Assembly (NCBI GenBank): GCA_949295325.1
Contig: CASFKG010000001.1
Coordinates: forward strand, 1 to 64,000
Reading direction: 5' to 3'
Source: an uncultured bacterium
Lineage (GTDB): Bacteria > Bacillota_I > Bacilli_A > RFN20 > CAG-826
Length of the DNA stretch: 64,000 nucleotides
Below the pieces are notes generated by a model. It worked only from the letters and a program-made list of their open reading frames with translations, did no database searches and was not told where the DNA came from. Every line of letters begins with the position of its first letter. Within the stretch, counting starts at the first letter, position 1. Positions 23,977 through 32,369 of this stretch are shown one piece after another. The translations under genes and the position numbers were made by a program.

Positions 23977-25728
23977 ATGGATCGTTATACCGTCTACTAC
24001 TCCGCGGCGAACAACCGGAACGACGAAATACTATTGAGCGCCCTATCTATAGCGATCAATTCGGGCAAGCCCGTGGATTTCTTCGTCTTGACCATGTCGG
24101 CCATCGACATGTCGTTGGGCTACCGCCCCTTTTCGTCGAAAAAGGCCAAGAAGATCGAAAGGATATTGAAGGAAACCAAACCCGACACGACTTTTTCGGT
24201 CATCGATCTCCAGAAGGAGTACGTTTCCGCCTTCGGGACCCCGAGGCGCGAATGGACCGGGCGCTCGCCCTATCCGCTGCTAAGGCTCCTCCTCTTGGAC
24301 AACAAGGATATAAAGGATCCATATCTCATACTCGATAGCGACGTCGTCGCCCTCGGGGACATCGGCCGGCTTTTCGACATCGATACCGCAGGCCTCCCCT
24401 TCGCCGCGGCCAAGAAGGGCCGCAAGTTCGATACCGGGGCCGTCATGGTCGTCCCGGCGCTGCTGAAGGACAAAGACAAACCGGAAATAAGGCCGGAGTC
24501 CGCCCCCTATAGCGAGGTCCTCCTGTACGGATCGCTGTTCGGCGGCCGCTCCTACGTCTACGAGGAAGGGCTCATAACCCGGGGCGTCCCGGCCGAAAAG
24601 ACCATCCTCAAGCACTTTTCCCGAAACGGTTCTCCGCGCAAGGGACTCCTCTCCCCCCTGCATTCCACCGATACCGCGGCCGTTTTGCGTAAGCTCGACG
24701 ACGAAAGGATAAGGCGGGTCTACCTCCCCTACGCCGAAATCGTCAGCAATGAAGGCGAACGGTCGGCGAAGGCGAGGCAGAAAGCCGCCCGCGACTACAT
24801 AATCGACATTTCCCACCTTTACAAGACCTACGGCCGCCTGAAGGCCGTCGACGACGTTTCCTTCCGGGTCAAAAGGGGAAGCCTTTTCGCCTTCCTCGGC
24901 CTGAACGGAGCCGGCAAAAGCACCACCATCAACATCATTTCCTCCATCTTGGACAAGGACTACGGGAAGATAATCATTGACGGCAAGGACCTCGACCACG
25001 AGAAGAACGCGATAAAGCGCGAAATCGGCATCGTCTTCCAGACCTCGACGCTCGACGACGAACTAACGGCCTACGAAAACCTCTCTACCCGGGCGGAGTT
25101 CTACGGCATTTCCGGGAAGGAAAAGAAGGAAAGGATAGCGAAAATAGTCATGATGCTGGGGCTCGAACCCCTGCTCAACCGGCCCGTCAAGAACCTCTCC
25201 GGCGGGCAAAGGCGGCGGCTCGACATCGCCAGAAGCATGATCCACGAGCCGACCCTCCTCATCCTCGACGAGCCCACGACGGGGCTTGATCCCAAGACCC
25301 GCCAGGACGTCTGGCGGCTCATCGATTCGATTAGGGAGAAAACCGGCATGACCGTCTTCCTCACGACCCATTACCTCGAGGAGGCCGAGCAGGCCACCGA
25401 CGTCGTGATAATGGACCACGGCCGCATCATCGCGCAGGGTTCCCCCGTCGAGCTGAAGAACCGTTACGCAAGCGACTACGTGATGGTCTATTCCCCGCGC
25501 AGGAAGGAACTCGACGCCCTTTTGAAGGGGAAGTCATCCTACGTCCCCGACGCGGGGGGCTACCGCTTCTTCGTAAAGGACCCGGAAGAGGCCCTGAGGT
25601 TCGTAAACAGCCACGGCGATTTGATCAAGGATTTCGAGATCAAGAAGGGGACGATGGACGACGTCTTCCTCGACGTTACCGGCATAAACATCAAGGAAAG
25701 TAAGGAGAACGGCGATGAAAACGTATAG
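23977..25728 (+). CDS. GT8-like domain fused to an ABC-type ATPase
   Basis: A 583-residue protein. Residues 1-~260 resemble a GT8 glycosyltransferase: TVYYSAANNRNDEILLSALSIAIN at the start, PYLILDSDVVALGDIGRLF with a DxD near 120, and FDTGAVMVVP near 153. From about 267 it is a complete DrrA/CcmA-type ABC ATPase: Walker A GLNGAGKST (~306-314), Q-loop VFQTSTLDDELT, signature LSGGQRRRLDIARS (~406), Walker B LLILDEPTTGLDP (~427) and switch His in TTHYLEEA (~462). No stop or ribosome site separates the halves. The permease gene overlaps its end by 14 bp. The GT half may sense or load a sugar-bearing substrate; this is inference. Confidence 0.85.
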   Translation: MDRYTVYYSAANNRNDEILLSALSIAINSGKPVDFFVLTMSAIDMSLGYRPFSSKKAKKIERILKETKPDTTFSVIDLQKEYVSAFGTPRREWTGRSPYPLLRLLLLDNKDIKDPYLILDSDVVALGDIGRLFDIDTAGLPFAAAKKGRKFDTGAVMVVPALLKDKDKPEIRPESAPYSEVLLYGSLFGGRSYVYEEGLITRGVPAEKTILKHFSRNGSPRKGLLSPLHSTDTAAVLRKLDDERIRRVYLPYAEIVSNEGERSAKARQKAARDYIIDISHLYKTYGRLKAVDDVSFRVKRGSLFAFLGLNGAGKSTTINIISSILDKDYGKIIIDGKDLDHEKNAIKREIGIVFQTSTLDDELTAYENLSTRAEFYGISGKEKKERIAKIVMMLGLEPLLNRPVKNLSGGQRRRLDIARSMIHEPTLLILDEPTTGLDPKTRQDVWRLIDSIREKTGMTVFLTTHYLEEAEQATDVVIMDHGRIIAQGSPVELKNRYASDYVMVYSPRRKELDALLKGKSSYVPDAGGYRFFVKDPEEALRFVNSHGDLIKDFEIKKGTMDDVFLDVTGINIKESKENGDENV

Positions 25729-26716
25729 TTTCAAATTGCTCTGGGCCCTCACGAGCCGCCACCTGAAAATGTTCTTCAAAAACAAGATCACATTCTTCTT
25801 TTCGCTGCTGGTGCCGTTCATCACTTTGGCCATCTACCTCCTCTTCCTGCGCGAACTGGAGGTAAGCGCGGTCACTTCCCTCATCGAGGGCTACGGCCTT
25901 AGCGATCCAGAGCCCCTCATAAACGCGGCCTACAACCTCATCGACTCCTGGATGCTTTCGGGCATATTGGCCGTCAGCTGCATCTCGGTATCGCTCAATG
26001 CCTGCCACATAATCATTTCCGACCGCGAAAAGGGCGTTAACCGGGAATTCATCGCCTCTCCGGTAAGTCAGGGACTGGTGACCCTTAGCTACTTCATATT
26101 CAACATCCTCGTGAGCCTCATAATCGTGACCGCGGTCCTCTTCATCTGCCTCATCTACCTCGGGGTGGTCGGCAATTTCCGCCTCACCTTCGCCAATTTC
26201 GGCTACATCTACCTGGTGCTGATCCTCTCCGTCCTTTCGGCGGCGACCGTCACCATCTTCCTTTGCTCTTTCATCAACAACTTCTCGATATTCAATTCCG
26301 TCATCGCCATCGTCTCGGCCGCCGTCGGCTTCCTCATCGGCGGCTACATGCCGATATCGATGCTGCCCGGCGTGGCGCAGAACCTCACGGCCTTCTTCCC
26401 CGGGACCTATTCGGCGGGTCTGCTCCGCAACTACTTCATGAACGACCAGATCGTCGCCCTCTACGACTTCATGATGGGCAATGCCGAATACGCGCCCATC
26501 GCCGAGGAACTGCTTTCCTCGATATCCGGTTCCTTTTCCTTGGACCTGACCGTGTTCGGCTCTTCCCTTTCGGTGGCCTGGATGTACGGAATATTGGCCA
26601 TTTCCATACTCCTATTCGGGGCCCTGAACGCCCTTCTTAGCAACCGGAACCTCCATCTCGGGGCGATAGGGAAAAGGAGAAAGGCCCGCAGAAAGGCCCT
26701 CGAAAAACAGGAATAG
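25715..26716 (+). CDS. ABC-2 type transporter permease
   Basis: A 333-residue membrane protein with six or more helices. It begins with a cytoplasmic LWALTSRHLKMFFKNKITFFFSLLVPFITLAIYLLF, typical of DrrB/NodJ-like exporters, and has a DREKGVNREFIASPVS loop of the ABC-2 type. The C-terminal tail is strongly basic (KRRKARRKALEKQE). It overlaps the fusion-ATPase gene by 14 bp and is clearly its partner. Together they form an exporter, possibly for a glycolipid, drug or glycosylated molecule. A bidirectional terminator follows at once. Confidence 0.88.
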   Translation: MKTYSFKLLWALTSRHLKMFFKNKITFFFSLLVPFITLAIYLLFLRELEVSAVTSLIEGYGLSDPEPLINAAYNLIDSWMLSGILAVSCISVSLNACHIIISDREKGVNREFIASPVSQGLVTLSYFIFNILVSLIIVTAVLFICLIYLGVVGNFRLTFANFGYIYLVLILSVLSAATVTIFLCSFINNFSIFNSVIAIVSAAVGFLIGGYMPISMLPGVAQNLTAFFPGTYSAGLLRNYFMNDQIVALYDFMMGNAEYAPIAEELLSSISGSFSLDLTVFGSSLSVAWMYGILAISILLFGALNALLSNRNLHLGAIGKRRKARRKALEKQE

Positions 26717-26717
26717 C

Positions 26718-26748
26718 AAAAGGGACCCGGGCTTCCGGATCCCTTTTT
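26718..26748. terminator. Bidirectional intrinsic terminator
   Basis: An imperfect stem (AAAGGGA-CCGG with CCGG-TCCCTTT) around a GCTT loop is flanked by A-runs on one side and T-runs on the other. It serves the permease gene on the plus strand and the flavin-reductase gene ending at 26757 on the minus strand. Confidence 0.8.
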
Positions 26749-26756
26749 CCAAAATA

Positions 26757-27683
26757 TCAGCGTTTCCCCTTTTCGGCCTTGCGCTTGTCGTTTATCTCCT
26801 TCATGGCCTTCTCGTCTATTTCGGTCAGGCCGTGTTCATGGGCGTACTTCACACAGCCGTTAAGGACGACTTTTAGGAAGACGCGCGGCACCTTCACGAG
26901 CATCGCGCACGCCCCGTCGGTGAAGTGGACGGTCGGGTCGATGCGGTCGGCCGCGAACCTCACGGAACCGACGGAATTGCTGTTGATGTCCGGAATGGGG
27001 CACTTGAGGGCCCTTTTGAACTTGGTGTACCAGAAATAGGTCGAATCCCGGTAGCCGAAGTCGATCGGTACCTTCGGGAAGTCCTTGGCCTTCACGCCGT
27101 TTACGATGGCGTCGTAGTACTTCTTCTTCATGAGGATCTTGTCGATCTTCAGGACGAAGTGGCAGCCGAACTTCGAGGTGATGCCGTTGAAGTTGCGGTA
27201 AGGAGGCTCGATTCCGTCTAGTTGCCCTGCCCTTTCCCTATCCTCGTAGGCCTCTTCCAGCGTGTCGTCCCAGCTGCATTCCATGACCTGGTAGGCGCTT
27301 CGGATGACGAGCGGCCTATCCTCGCCTTCCGCGAGGCCTTTTTCGAGGACGAAGGGGCAGTCCTTCATCTTCTCTTCCCCGGTCTGGCCCGGGAAGCCGA
27401 GTTTGACGGTGGCCTTGAAGTCCCGGTAGGAGTCTTCGAGGAAGTTCAGGGCGCACTTCCCCCTTTTCAACAGGTTCTGGGCGGTGTTGCTGGAATTGCG
27501 GCACTCCAGGAGCATCGCGTAGTAGTCCTTTCCGGCGATGTAGTAGGGAAAGACGAGGGAATAGGCCCCGAGGCTCGTTTTCCCGTCGTCGCCGAGGGTC
27601 GATATCAAAACCGTGGGCATCGGATAGAAGGCGCTCGTCTGGTAGAAATTGTCCACTATCCTCAAATCGTTGAAACTTGACAT
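26757..27683 (-). CDS. Flavin reductase-like (FMN split-barrel) protein
   Basis: A 308-residue protein of the flavin reductase-like domain family. FYPMPTVLISTLGDDGKTSLGAYSLVFP at about 18-45 and AMLLECRNSSNTAQNLLKRGKCALNFLED at about 56-84 are the FMN-binding regions. The remaining ~150 residues (GCHFVLKIDKILMKKKYYDAIVNG) are longer than in simple flavoredoxins. It probably binds FMN and shuttles electrons or reduces a small substrate. It diverges from the EFR1-type gene over 95 bp, so the pair may be controlled together. Confidence 0.82.
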   Translation of the reverse strand: MSSFNDLRIVDNFYQTSAFYPMPTVLISTLGDDGKTSLGAYSLVFPYYIAGKDYYAMLLECRNSSNTAQNLLKRGKCALNFLEDSYRDFKATVKLGFPGQTGEEKMKDCPFVLEKGLAEGEDRPLVIRSAYQVMECSWDDTLEEAYEDRERAGQLDGIEPPYRNFNGITSKFGCHFVLKIDKILMKKKYYDAIVNGVKAKDFPKVPIDFGYRDSTYFWYTKFKRALKCPIPDINSNSVGSVRFAADRIDPTVHFTDGACAMLVKVPRVFLKVVLNGCVKYAHEHGLTEIDEKAMKEINDKRKAEKGKR

Positions 27684-27778
27684 GGTTCTCCTTCCTTATG
27701 CCCTGATTATAAGTCTCAACGGCGGCTCGGACGCGCGAAGGCCTATCCGGTTTGCCGCGGGAATGGAATAATTCCCGC

Positions 27779-28648
27779 ATGGGAAAACTCCTCATCGCCT
27801 ACTTCTCCGGCACCGGCAATACGGCCTATGTCGCCTCATTGCTCGGCCAACGGCTCTCGTCTTCTTTCGAAGTGGTCCTGCGGGAAATGACCGAAGTAAC
27901 GGAAGACGATGTCGGGAAGGCCGATTGTCTTGGTCTCGGGTTCCCGGTCCATGCCTTCAATGCCCCGGAGGTCTTCTACCGGTGGGTGAAGGGCCTGAAG
28001 AACGTAAGGGGCAAGAAGGTCTTCGCGTTTTCGACCTCGGGCGAGGGCCTAAGGCAAAACGACGTCCCTTTTTCCTATCTCGCCGCGCTACTAAAAAGAA
28101 AAGGCGCGGTCCTGATCTCGGCTAGGCGTTACGTCATGCCCTACGACATCATCTTCCGGGTGGAAGAGGCAATGGCCTCCACGATGGTCAGGTACGCCGG
28201 GCTCCTTTCGGCCTACCAGGCCGCGGAAATAGCAAGGATGGAGGAGTTCGCCGTCCCGAGGAATACGCTTAGGCGGATCGTCTCTTTCCTTTTCCGGATC
28301 GAGTGGCCCTACGCCCGTTTCCAGGGCAAAAGGATGAAAGTAGACGAAAACGGCTGTTCCCGGTGCGGCCTCTGCGCTTCTAACTGCCCGGTCGGGAACA
28401 TCCGCCTCGAGGAAGGCAAGGTCGTCTTCAGCAGAAAATGCACGATGTGCATGCGCTGCGTGATGAACTGCCCGCGGGATTGCATAAGGCTTTTCCTATT
28501 GGACTCCTGGAGGGTCAACGGCTCCTATGACTATAGGAAGCTCGCAAACGGGGATTACCCCTTCCCCTGCCTAAGCCGCAAGACGAAGCACGCCTGGCTT
28601 TATTATTCCTACTACCGCGATCTGGACGAATTGCTCGGACGATATTGA
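27779..28648 (+). CDS. EFR1-type flavodoxin-ferredoxin fusion protein
   Basis: A 289-residue protein. The N-terminus MGKLLIAYFSGTGNTAYVA is the flavodoxin phosphate-binding loop, followed by CLGLGFPVHAFNAPEVFYRWVKG and FAFSTSGEG. The C-terminal third has two 4Fe-4S motifs, CSRCGLCASNCPVGN and CTMCMRCVMNCPRDC. This is the architecture of EFR1-family ferredoxins, found in anaerobic Firmicutes. The ATG at 27779 is preferred because it opens directly on the flavodoxin strand. It is divergent from the flavin reductase gene. Confidence 0.9.
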   Translation: MGKLLIAYFSGTGNTAYVASLLGQRLSSSFEVVLREMTEVTEDDVGKADCLGLGFPVHAFNAPEVFYRWVKGLKNVRGKKVFAFSTSGEGLRQNDVPFSYLAALLKRKGAVLISARRYVMPYDIIFRVEEAMASTMVRYAGLLSAYQAAEIARMEEFAVPRNTLRRIVSFLFRIEWPYARFQGKRMKVDENGCSRCGLCASNCPVGNIRLEEGKVVFSRKCTMCMRCVMNCPRDCIRLFLLDSWRVNGSYDYRKLANGDYPFPCLSRKTKHAWLYYSYYRDLDELLGRY

Positions 28649-28676
28649 TCCGGGATTTTTAAAGAAAAGGCGCCCA

Positions 28677-29327
28677 TTAGGCGCTTAGTGCTTTTACCTC
28701 GTCTAAGACCGTTTTGACCCGGTTTACGTCCTTCAGGGGATAGACGGAATAGTCCTTCCCGGCGGTCCGCACGACCAGGCGGCCGGAAGACCAGCTGCCG
28801 TGGGTTCTGACTTCGATGGAGGAGATTTCCGCAAAGGGGATTTCGGCCCTTCCCTTCCTTGTCCTTATCCGGATTCCGGAAGCGCGGTATTCGAGAAGCA
28901 CCCGTCCGGCCGGGAGGACCGAGCGAAGAAGCAGGTAGGCGGCCGAAAGGAGGACGCTGCCCAGGAAGAGATTAGCCACGACGCTTTCCCATAAACCGGC
29001 GTTAGTCCCCGCAAGCGAAAGGTCGAGAAAGACCGTAACCAGAACGAAAAGAAGGAGCATCAGCGAATACAGGACGGCGAACCCGTAATGGCGGTAGCCC
29101 AGGGGTTTGTACTCCCCGCTATCCTCTTCCCCTTTTGTTCCCAGCAGGCGGTCCAGGCTCATTCCGAACTCCGCCGAGATAAGCCGGAGCACGTCCAAAG
29201 ACGGATAGCTGACGCCCCTTTCCCATTTGGAGACGGCCTGCCTGGTCACATGAAGCCTTTCGGCCAGGCCGTCCTGGGTCAGCGAATGTTCTTCCCTGAT
29301 CTTCGTTATCTTTCCGCCTATGTCCAT
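28677..29327 (-). CDS. XRE-family regulator with membrane and PH-like domain
   Basis: A 216-residue protein. Residues 1-~65 are an XRE helix-turn-helix: ITKIREEHSLTQDGLAERLHVTRQAVSKWERGVSYPSLDVLRLIS. After a linker come two membrane-segment pairs (YGFAVLYSLMLLLFVLVTVFLDL; VVANLFLGSVLLSAAYLLL). A C-terminal beta-rich region (VLLEYRASGIRIRTRKGRAEI) looks like a bacterial PH-like domain. The ATG at 29327 has GGGGAGG 7 nt upstream and is chosen over longer frames. A membrane-tethered regulator of a nearby gene is plausible; the target is unknown. A GGCGCC-type hairpin sits at its stop codon. Confidence 0.85.
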   Translation of the reverse strand: MDIGGKITKIREEHSLTQDGLAERLHVTRQAVSKWERGVSYPSLDVLRLISAEFGMSLDRLLGTKGEEDSGEYKPLGYRHYGFAVLYSLMLLLFVLVTVFLDLSLAGTNAGLWESVVANLFLGSVLLSAAYLLLRSVLPAGRVLLEYRASGIRIRTRKGRAEIPFAEISSIEVRTHGSWSSGRLVVRTAGKDYSVYPLKDVNRVKTVLDEVKALSA

Positions 29328-30183
29328 TGTTTTCCTCCCCTCCTTATATTGGGCCGGCGGCGGCCCCCGGTCACGCGACCGTCGGTTTCGCGGCTTTGAA
29401 GACGATTGGATCGGCAATTCCCTTGGGACGTAAAAAGTTCCGATTGCTCGGACGCCCCTGGCTTTTGTCTCCCTATTACTTTTGATAGGATTCACATCCC
29501 TAAGTGTTTTGAAGAGCATACTATTTAGTCTCGAAAGCAGACTGTTAGGCTGCTGGCACGACAATAAAAAGTGGTGTCATCGGCGATTGCGGGCCATGCC
29601 GGTAGCAAACAACTGCCGCCGAGTTCTCGCCAATCGCCTAGCGGAAAAGGTAGATTCGCTGGTTTATTCGCTGGCAAAATTTAAAAGGTCGCTTCCCAAG
29701 GAAGCTGAATTCCTTTCGGCCGGGATAAAGGGGAAAAGGATAAAAATACGTGGAAGAAAGAAGACCATTAATCTTTCTTGGCTGGGATTTAGAAAAGTTG
29801 TCGCATAATTCCTCGAAGTAAAAATGGAATCTTTAAGGGCGGCCTATGCAAGGCAATGAATATTTAGTGGAGAACTCCTTGATAGTCTCTTCGCCGTCCG
29901 AATTATAAAATCGCTATCCCGAGGTGTGTTTTTTGGTGTTTTGCGGCTAAAAAACGCCGATGACAGCTTTGACGGCCTTTAATAGAGCAAAAGGATAAAA
30001 TACGCTATCGATTCTTAATTGAACCAAAAACCTTTATCAGGTTTCTTTGGTTCAACACCAAAAGAGCTCCCGAGTCGTTATTGCAAATAGTTATAAGCCT
30101 CATGGCTTTCCCAGCCCTCTTCATTTTACGCATCTTGCCCGATATTCCACGGAATAGACAATTGAAAATGCTTAGTGTACTAA
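29328..30183. other. Long AT-rich gap before the ATPase gene
   Basis: No convincing gene was found. A 108-codon plus-strand ORF (29482-29808) has a basic, unrecognised product and no ribosome site; it may be chance or decayed sequence. A GC-rich inverted element GGGCCGGCGGCGGCCC lies near 29350. A strong hairpin is described separately at 30019-30055. Composition shifts from GC-rich to AT-rich across the gap. Confidence 0.4.
30019..30055. repeat. 15-bp hairpin-forming inverted repeat
   Basis: TTGAACCAAA (30019-30028) pairs with TTTGGTTCAA (30046-30055). Inside them AACCT pairs with AGGTT around a TTATC loop, with a 2-nt bulge. There is no adjacent T-run, so it is not a standard terminator. 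It may be a small palindromic repeat or an island-border element. Confidence 0.6.
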
Positions 30184-31479
30184 TTACAAAAACATAGCCA
30201 TATATAAAGGCAATGTCAGCATATTGCGAATCGTTCCAACATTGCCGGCAATCAGTTTAATGCCTTGAATGTCAGGATTCTCTTTCAATATTGTGGTCAG
30301 GGATTTTGCCTTGTTGTTATTCGCCTTCACTTCTATCGGAATCAATTTTCCTTTTTCCGACAATAAAAAATCTATTTCCAATGAGTTGTTTCTGTTATAG
30401 AAGTAAAGCCTATGCCCGTTAGTATGTAGTATTTGGGCAATGATATTCTCGAATACCGCGCCTTTATAAATACCAAGATTTCCTTCCATAATCTGAACAT
30501 TCGTCCCGTCATCTAGCATAGAGACGAGAAGACCGGTATCCGCCATATAAAGCTTGAAATTGTTTTCTTCTTTATATGCAATCAAAGGTAGATCCAAAGC
30601 TCTCACGTTATTGCAAATGTTTACGATGCCGGCATCGATAAGCCAATTAATACTACCTGAATACTTCTGACTTCTGCCATTCTTATCAAAAGATTTGTAA
30701 ATGAATTTTTTGTTTTCTTTCGCAAGCTGGCCTGGGATGCTTTCGAAACAGGCTTTTGCCTTGACTTTTTCGCTGGAAGTCGCGTATTTTGCAATGTCAT
30801 TCTTGTAGTCTATTAGAATATATCTTTGCAACTTCAAAACTTCATTGAAATCATGGTTTTTGATAAATGCATTGACAACATTCGGCATACCGCCAACAAC
30901 GATGTACTGTCTAAAATAGTCTAGTAATTTTGAGTTTGTTGCATCATTTACGGGCCCTTTATTGTCAAAACATCTTTTTAAAGTTGCAAATACGTTGTCA
31001 TCAACGCCGTTGGCATGAAGAAACTCTTTGAATGAAAGAGGGTACATTTCTAGAAAATCGACGTACCCCGTCGGATAGGATGACACTTCTTCGTAATTCA
31101 ATCCCAAAAGAGAACCGGATCCAATGACATCGAATCTTTTATCTATTGCAAAAAACTTTAAAGCAGTTCGCGCATTCGGACATGCTTGTATTTCATCAAG
31201 AAAAATCAATGTTTTATTGGGAATCGGCCGGGGCTGTTCTGGCAAGTACAGGGAAATATTGGAAAGAATGGTTGTCATATCCAAATCCCCGTCGAATATC
31301 CTTTGTGCCGTAGGTTTTTCCACAAAGTTTATTTCGATAAAACATTCGTAATTCTCTTTCGCGAACTTTTCGACAATAAAAGTTTTTCCAACCTGCCTGG
31401 CACCGCTAATGATTAGGCATTTTTTATCAGGATTGGCTTTCCATTCATTGAGCCTTTTTTCTATTTCCCTCTCTAGCAT
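30184..31479 (-). CDS. AAA+ ATPase with DUF4143-type C-terminal domain
   Basis: A 431-residue protein. Walker A is SGARQVGKT near residue 27, Walker B is TLIFLDEIQ near 95, and a sensor-like DVIGSGSLLG follows near 116. The middle has PLSFKEFLHANG and YIVVGGMPNVV, and the end has FENIIAQILHTNGHRLYFYN with a nuclease-like EIDFLLSEKGKLIPIEVKAN. This is the common AAA_14/DUF4143 architecture, often lineage-scattered and mobile. The gene is far more AT-rich than its neighbours, suggesting horizontal gain. Biological role unknown; the C-terminal ExD...ExK resembles a PD-(D/E)xK fold. Confidence 0.88.
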   Translation of the reverse strand: MLEREIEKRLNEWKANPDKKCLIISGARQVGKTFIVEKFAKENYECFIEINFVEKPTAQRIFDGDLDMTTILSNISLYLPEQPRPIPNKTLIFLDEIQACPNARTALKFFAIDKRFDVIGSGSLLGLNYEEVSSYPTGYVDFLEMYPLSFKEFLHANGVDDNVFATLKRCFDNKGPVNDATNSKLLDYFRQYIVVGGMPNVVNAFIKNHDFNEVLKLQRYILIDYKNDIAKYATSSEKVKAKACFESIPGQLAKENKKFIYKSFDKNGRSQKYSGSINWLIDAGIVNICNNVRALDLPLIAYKEENNFKLYMADTGLLVSMLDDGTNVQIMEGNLGIYKGAVFENIIAQILHTNGHRLYFYNRNNSLEIDFLLSEKGKLIPIEVKANNNKAKSLTTILKENPDIQGIKLIAGNVGTIRNMLTLPLYMAMFL

Positions 31480-32150
31480 ATTCCTTTTATTTCAATGCGA
31501 TTTTAGTTTGTCTCTTAAAATCAAGCAATACTGAAGGCACTTTTTCCAACGAATAGCAGAGAATAATAACGTTTTTCCTGTTGAATAATTAACATAAATT
31601 GCATTTTTCTCGATGAATATATTCAACGATCGAAACGGCGATCCAACATCAGGCTTTTTATGTCTTTACGAAAAGCCATGGAGAAAAATGCAGACACTTT
31701 AAGGAATTAAAGATTTTTAGTCATGGATTAAGGCAAAGGATCTTTTGTGCCATGAGAAAAGCGCAAATCCAATTCCGACGACCGATACCGGTCGGAATGT
31801 TTAGGTTGAGCGGTTTTTATCGATCGTTTTATAGCCAAAGCTTCCACTTAGGAACAAAAAAGATCTAATCGGCATTACTTTGCTTTCAATATGGATTGTC
31901 TTCTTAGCGTGCGCGTTCGAACAGAAAAAATAATCGAAAAAAGAGCAACAAGACGCTTTTATGCTTAAAGCACATCGTGTCAAACTGCATAACACCATGA
32001 AAACAGACTATAAAAAACATCAAAAAAGGCTTCTCAAAAACTCGGATTGACACGGCGCAAAATTGAAAAAAGCCTAATTACGGGCGAAAACAAAAAAGTC
32101 CGAACACCCCCAAGTTTCCTTAAGAGCGTATCGGACATGTTGTGCGATTA
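31480..32150. other. AT-rich intergenic region
   Basis: No credible gene was found. A 65-codon minus ORF at 31801-31998 has no family or ribosome-site support. A stem ATTCCGAC (31772-31779) with GTCGGAAT (31791-31798) lies within it. The stretch continues the AT-rich composition of the ATPase gene and ends at the tRNA-Met gene. Confidence 0.45.
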
Positions 32151-32227
32151 TGGTGGCTGTGGGGGGACTCGAACCCTCGACACATCGGGTATGAACCGAT
32201 TGCTCTAACCAACTGGGCTACACAGCC
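32151..32227 (-). tRNA. tRNA-Met (CAT anticodon), elongator type
   Basis: Acceptor GGCTGTG/CACAGCC with encoded CCA. The anticodon stem ATCGG/CCGAT encloses loop TTCATAC. The GG-TTCATAC-CC arm is the same as I recall for Bacillus elongator tRNA-Met, so Met is favoured over a lysidine-type tRNA-Ile. It follows tRNA-Ala by 5 bp in one transcript. Confidence 0.9.
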
Positions 32228-32232
32228 ATTAA

Positions 32233-32308
32233 TGGTGGAACTTAGGGGGTTCGAACCCCTGACCTCATGCTTGCAAAGCACGCGCTCTCCCAACTGAGCT
32301 AAAGCCCC
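32233..32308 (-). tRNA. tRNA-Ala (TGC anticodon)
   Basis: Acceptor GGGGCTT pairs with AAGTTCC, including the G3-U70 pair that marks alanine tRNAs, and CCA is encoded. The anticodon stem CGTGC/GCATG encloses loop TTTGCAA, giving UGC. It is the first gene of the Ala-Met pair. Confidence 0.94.
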
Positions 32309-32328
32309 AGTTCCCTAAGGGCTTGGCC

Positions 32329-32357
32329 ATTATAGACCAAGCCCCTAGCCTACTCAA
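32329..32357 (-). promoter_or_regulatory. tRNA-Ala/Met promoter with the -10 box inside a dyad
   Basis: TTGAGT (32352-32357), 17 bp, then a perfect TATAAT (32329-32334), 21 bp before the tRNA-Ala 5' end. The -10 box is framed by an 8-bp dyad GGGCTTGG (32319-32326) / CCAAGCCC (32337-32344). The dyad also lies just past the pepF stop. Confidence 0.75.
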
Positions 32358-32369
32358 CTAGATTTTTGC

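Noticed and set aside
29482-29808. 108-codon plus-strand ORF in the AT-rich gap
   Set aside because: No ribosome site, no recognisable motif; basic composition suggests chance.
31801-31998. 65-codon minus-strand ORF
   Set aside because: Cys/Ser/Phe-rich, no start signal and no homology recognised.
32151-32227. tRNA-Ile2 (lysidine-type CAU)
   Set aside because: The anticodon arm GGTTCATACC matches elongator tRNA-Met, and AUA is already covered by the UAU tRNA-Ile.
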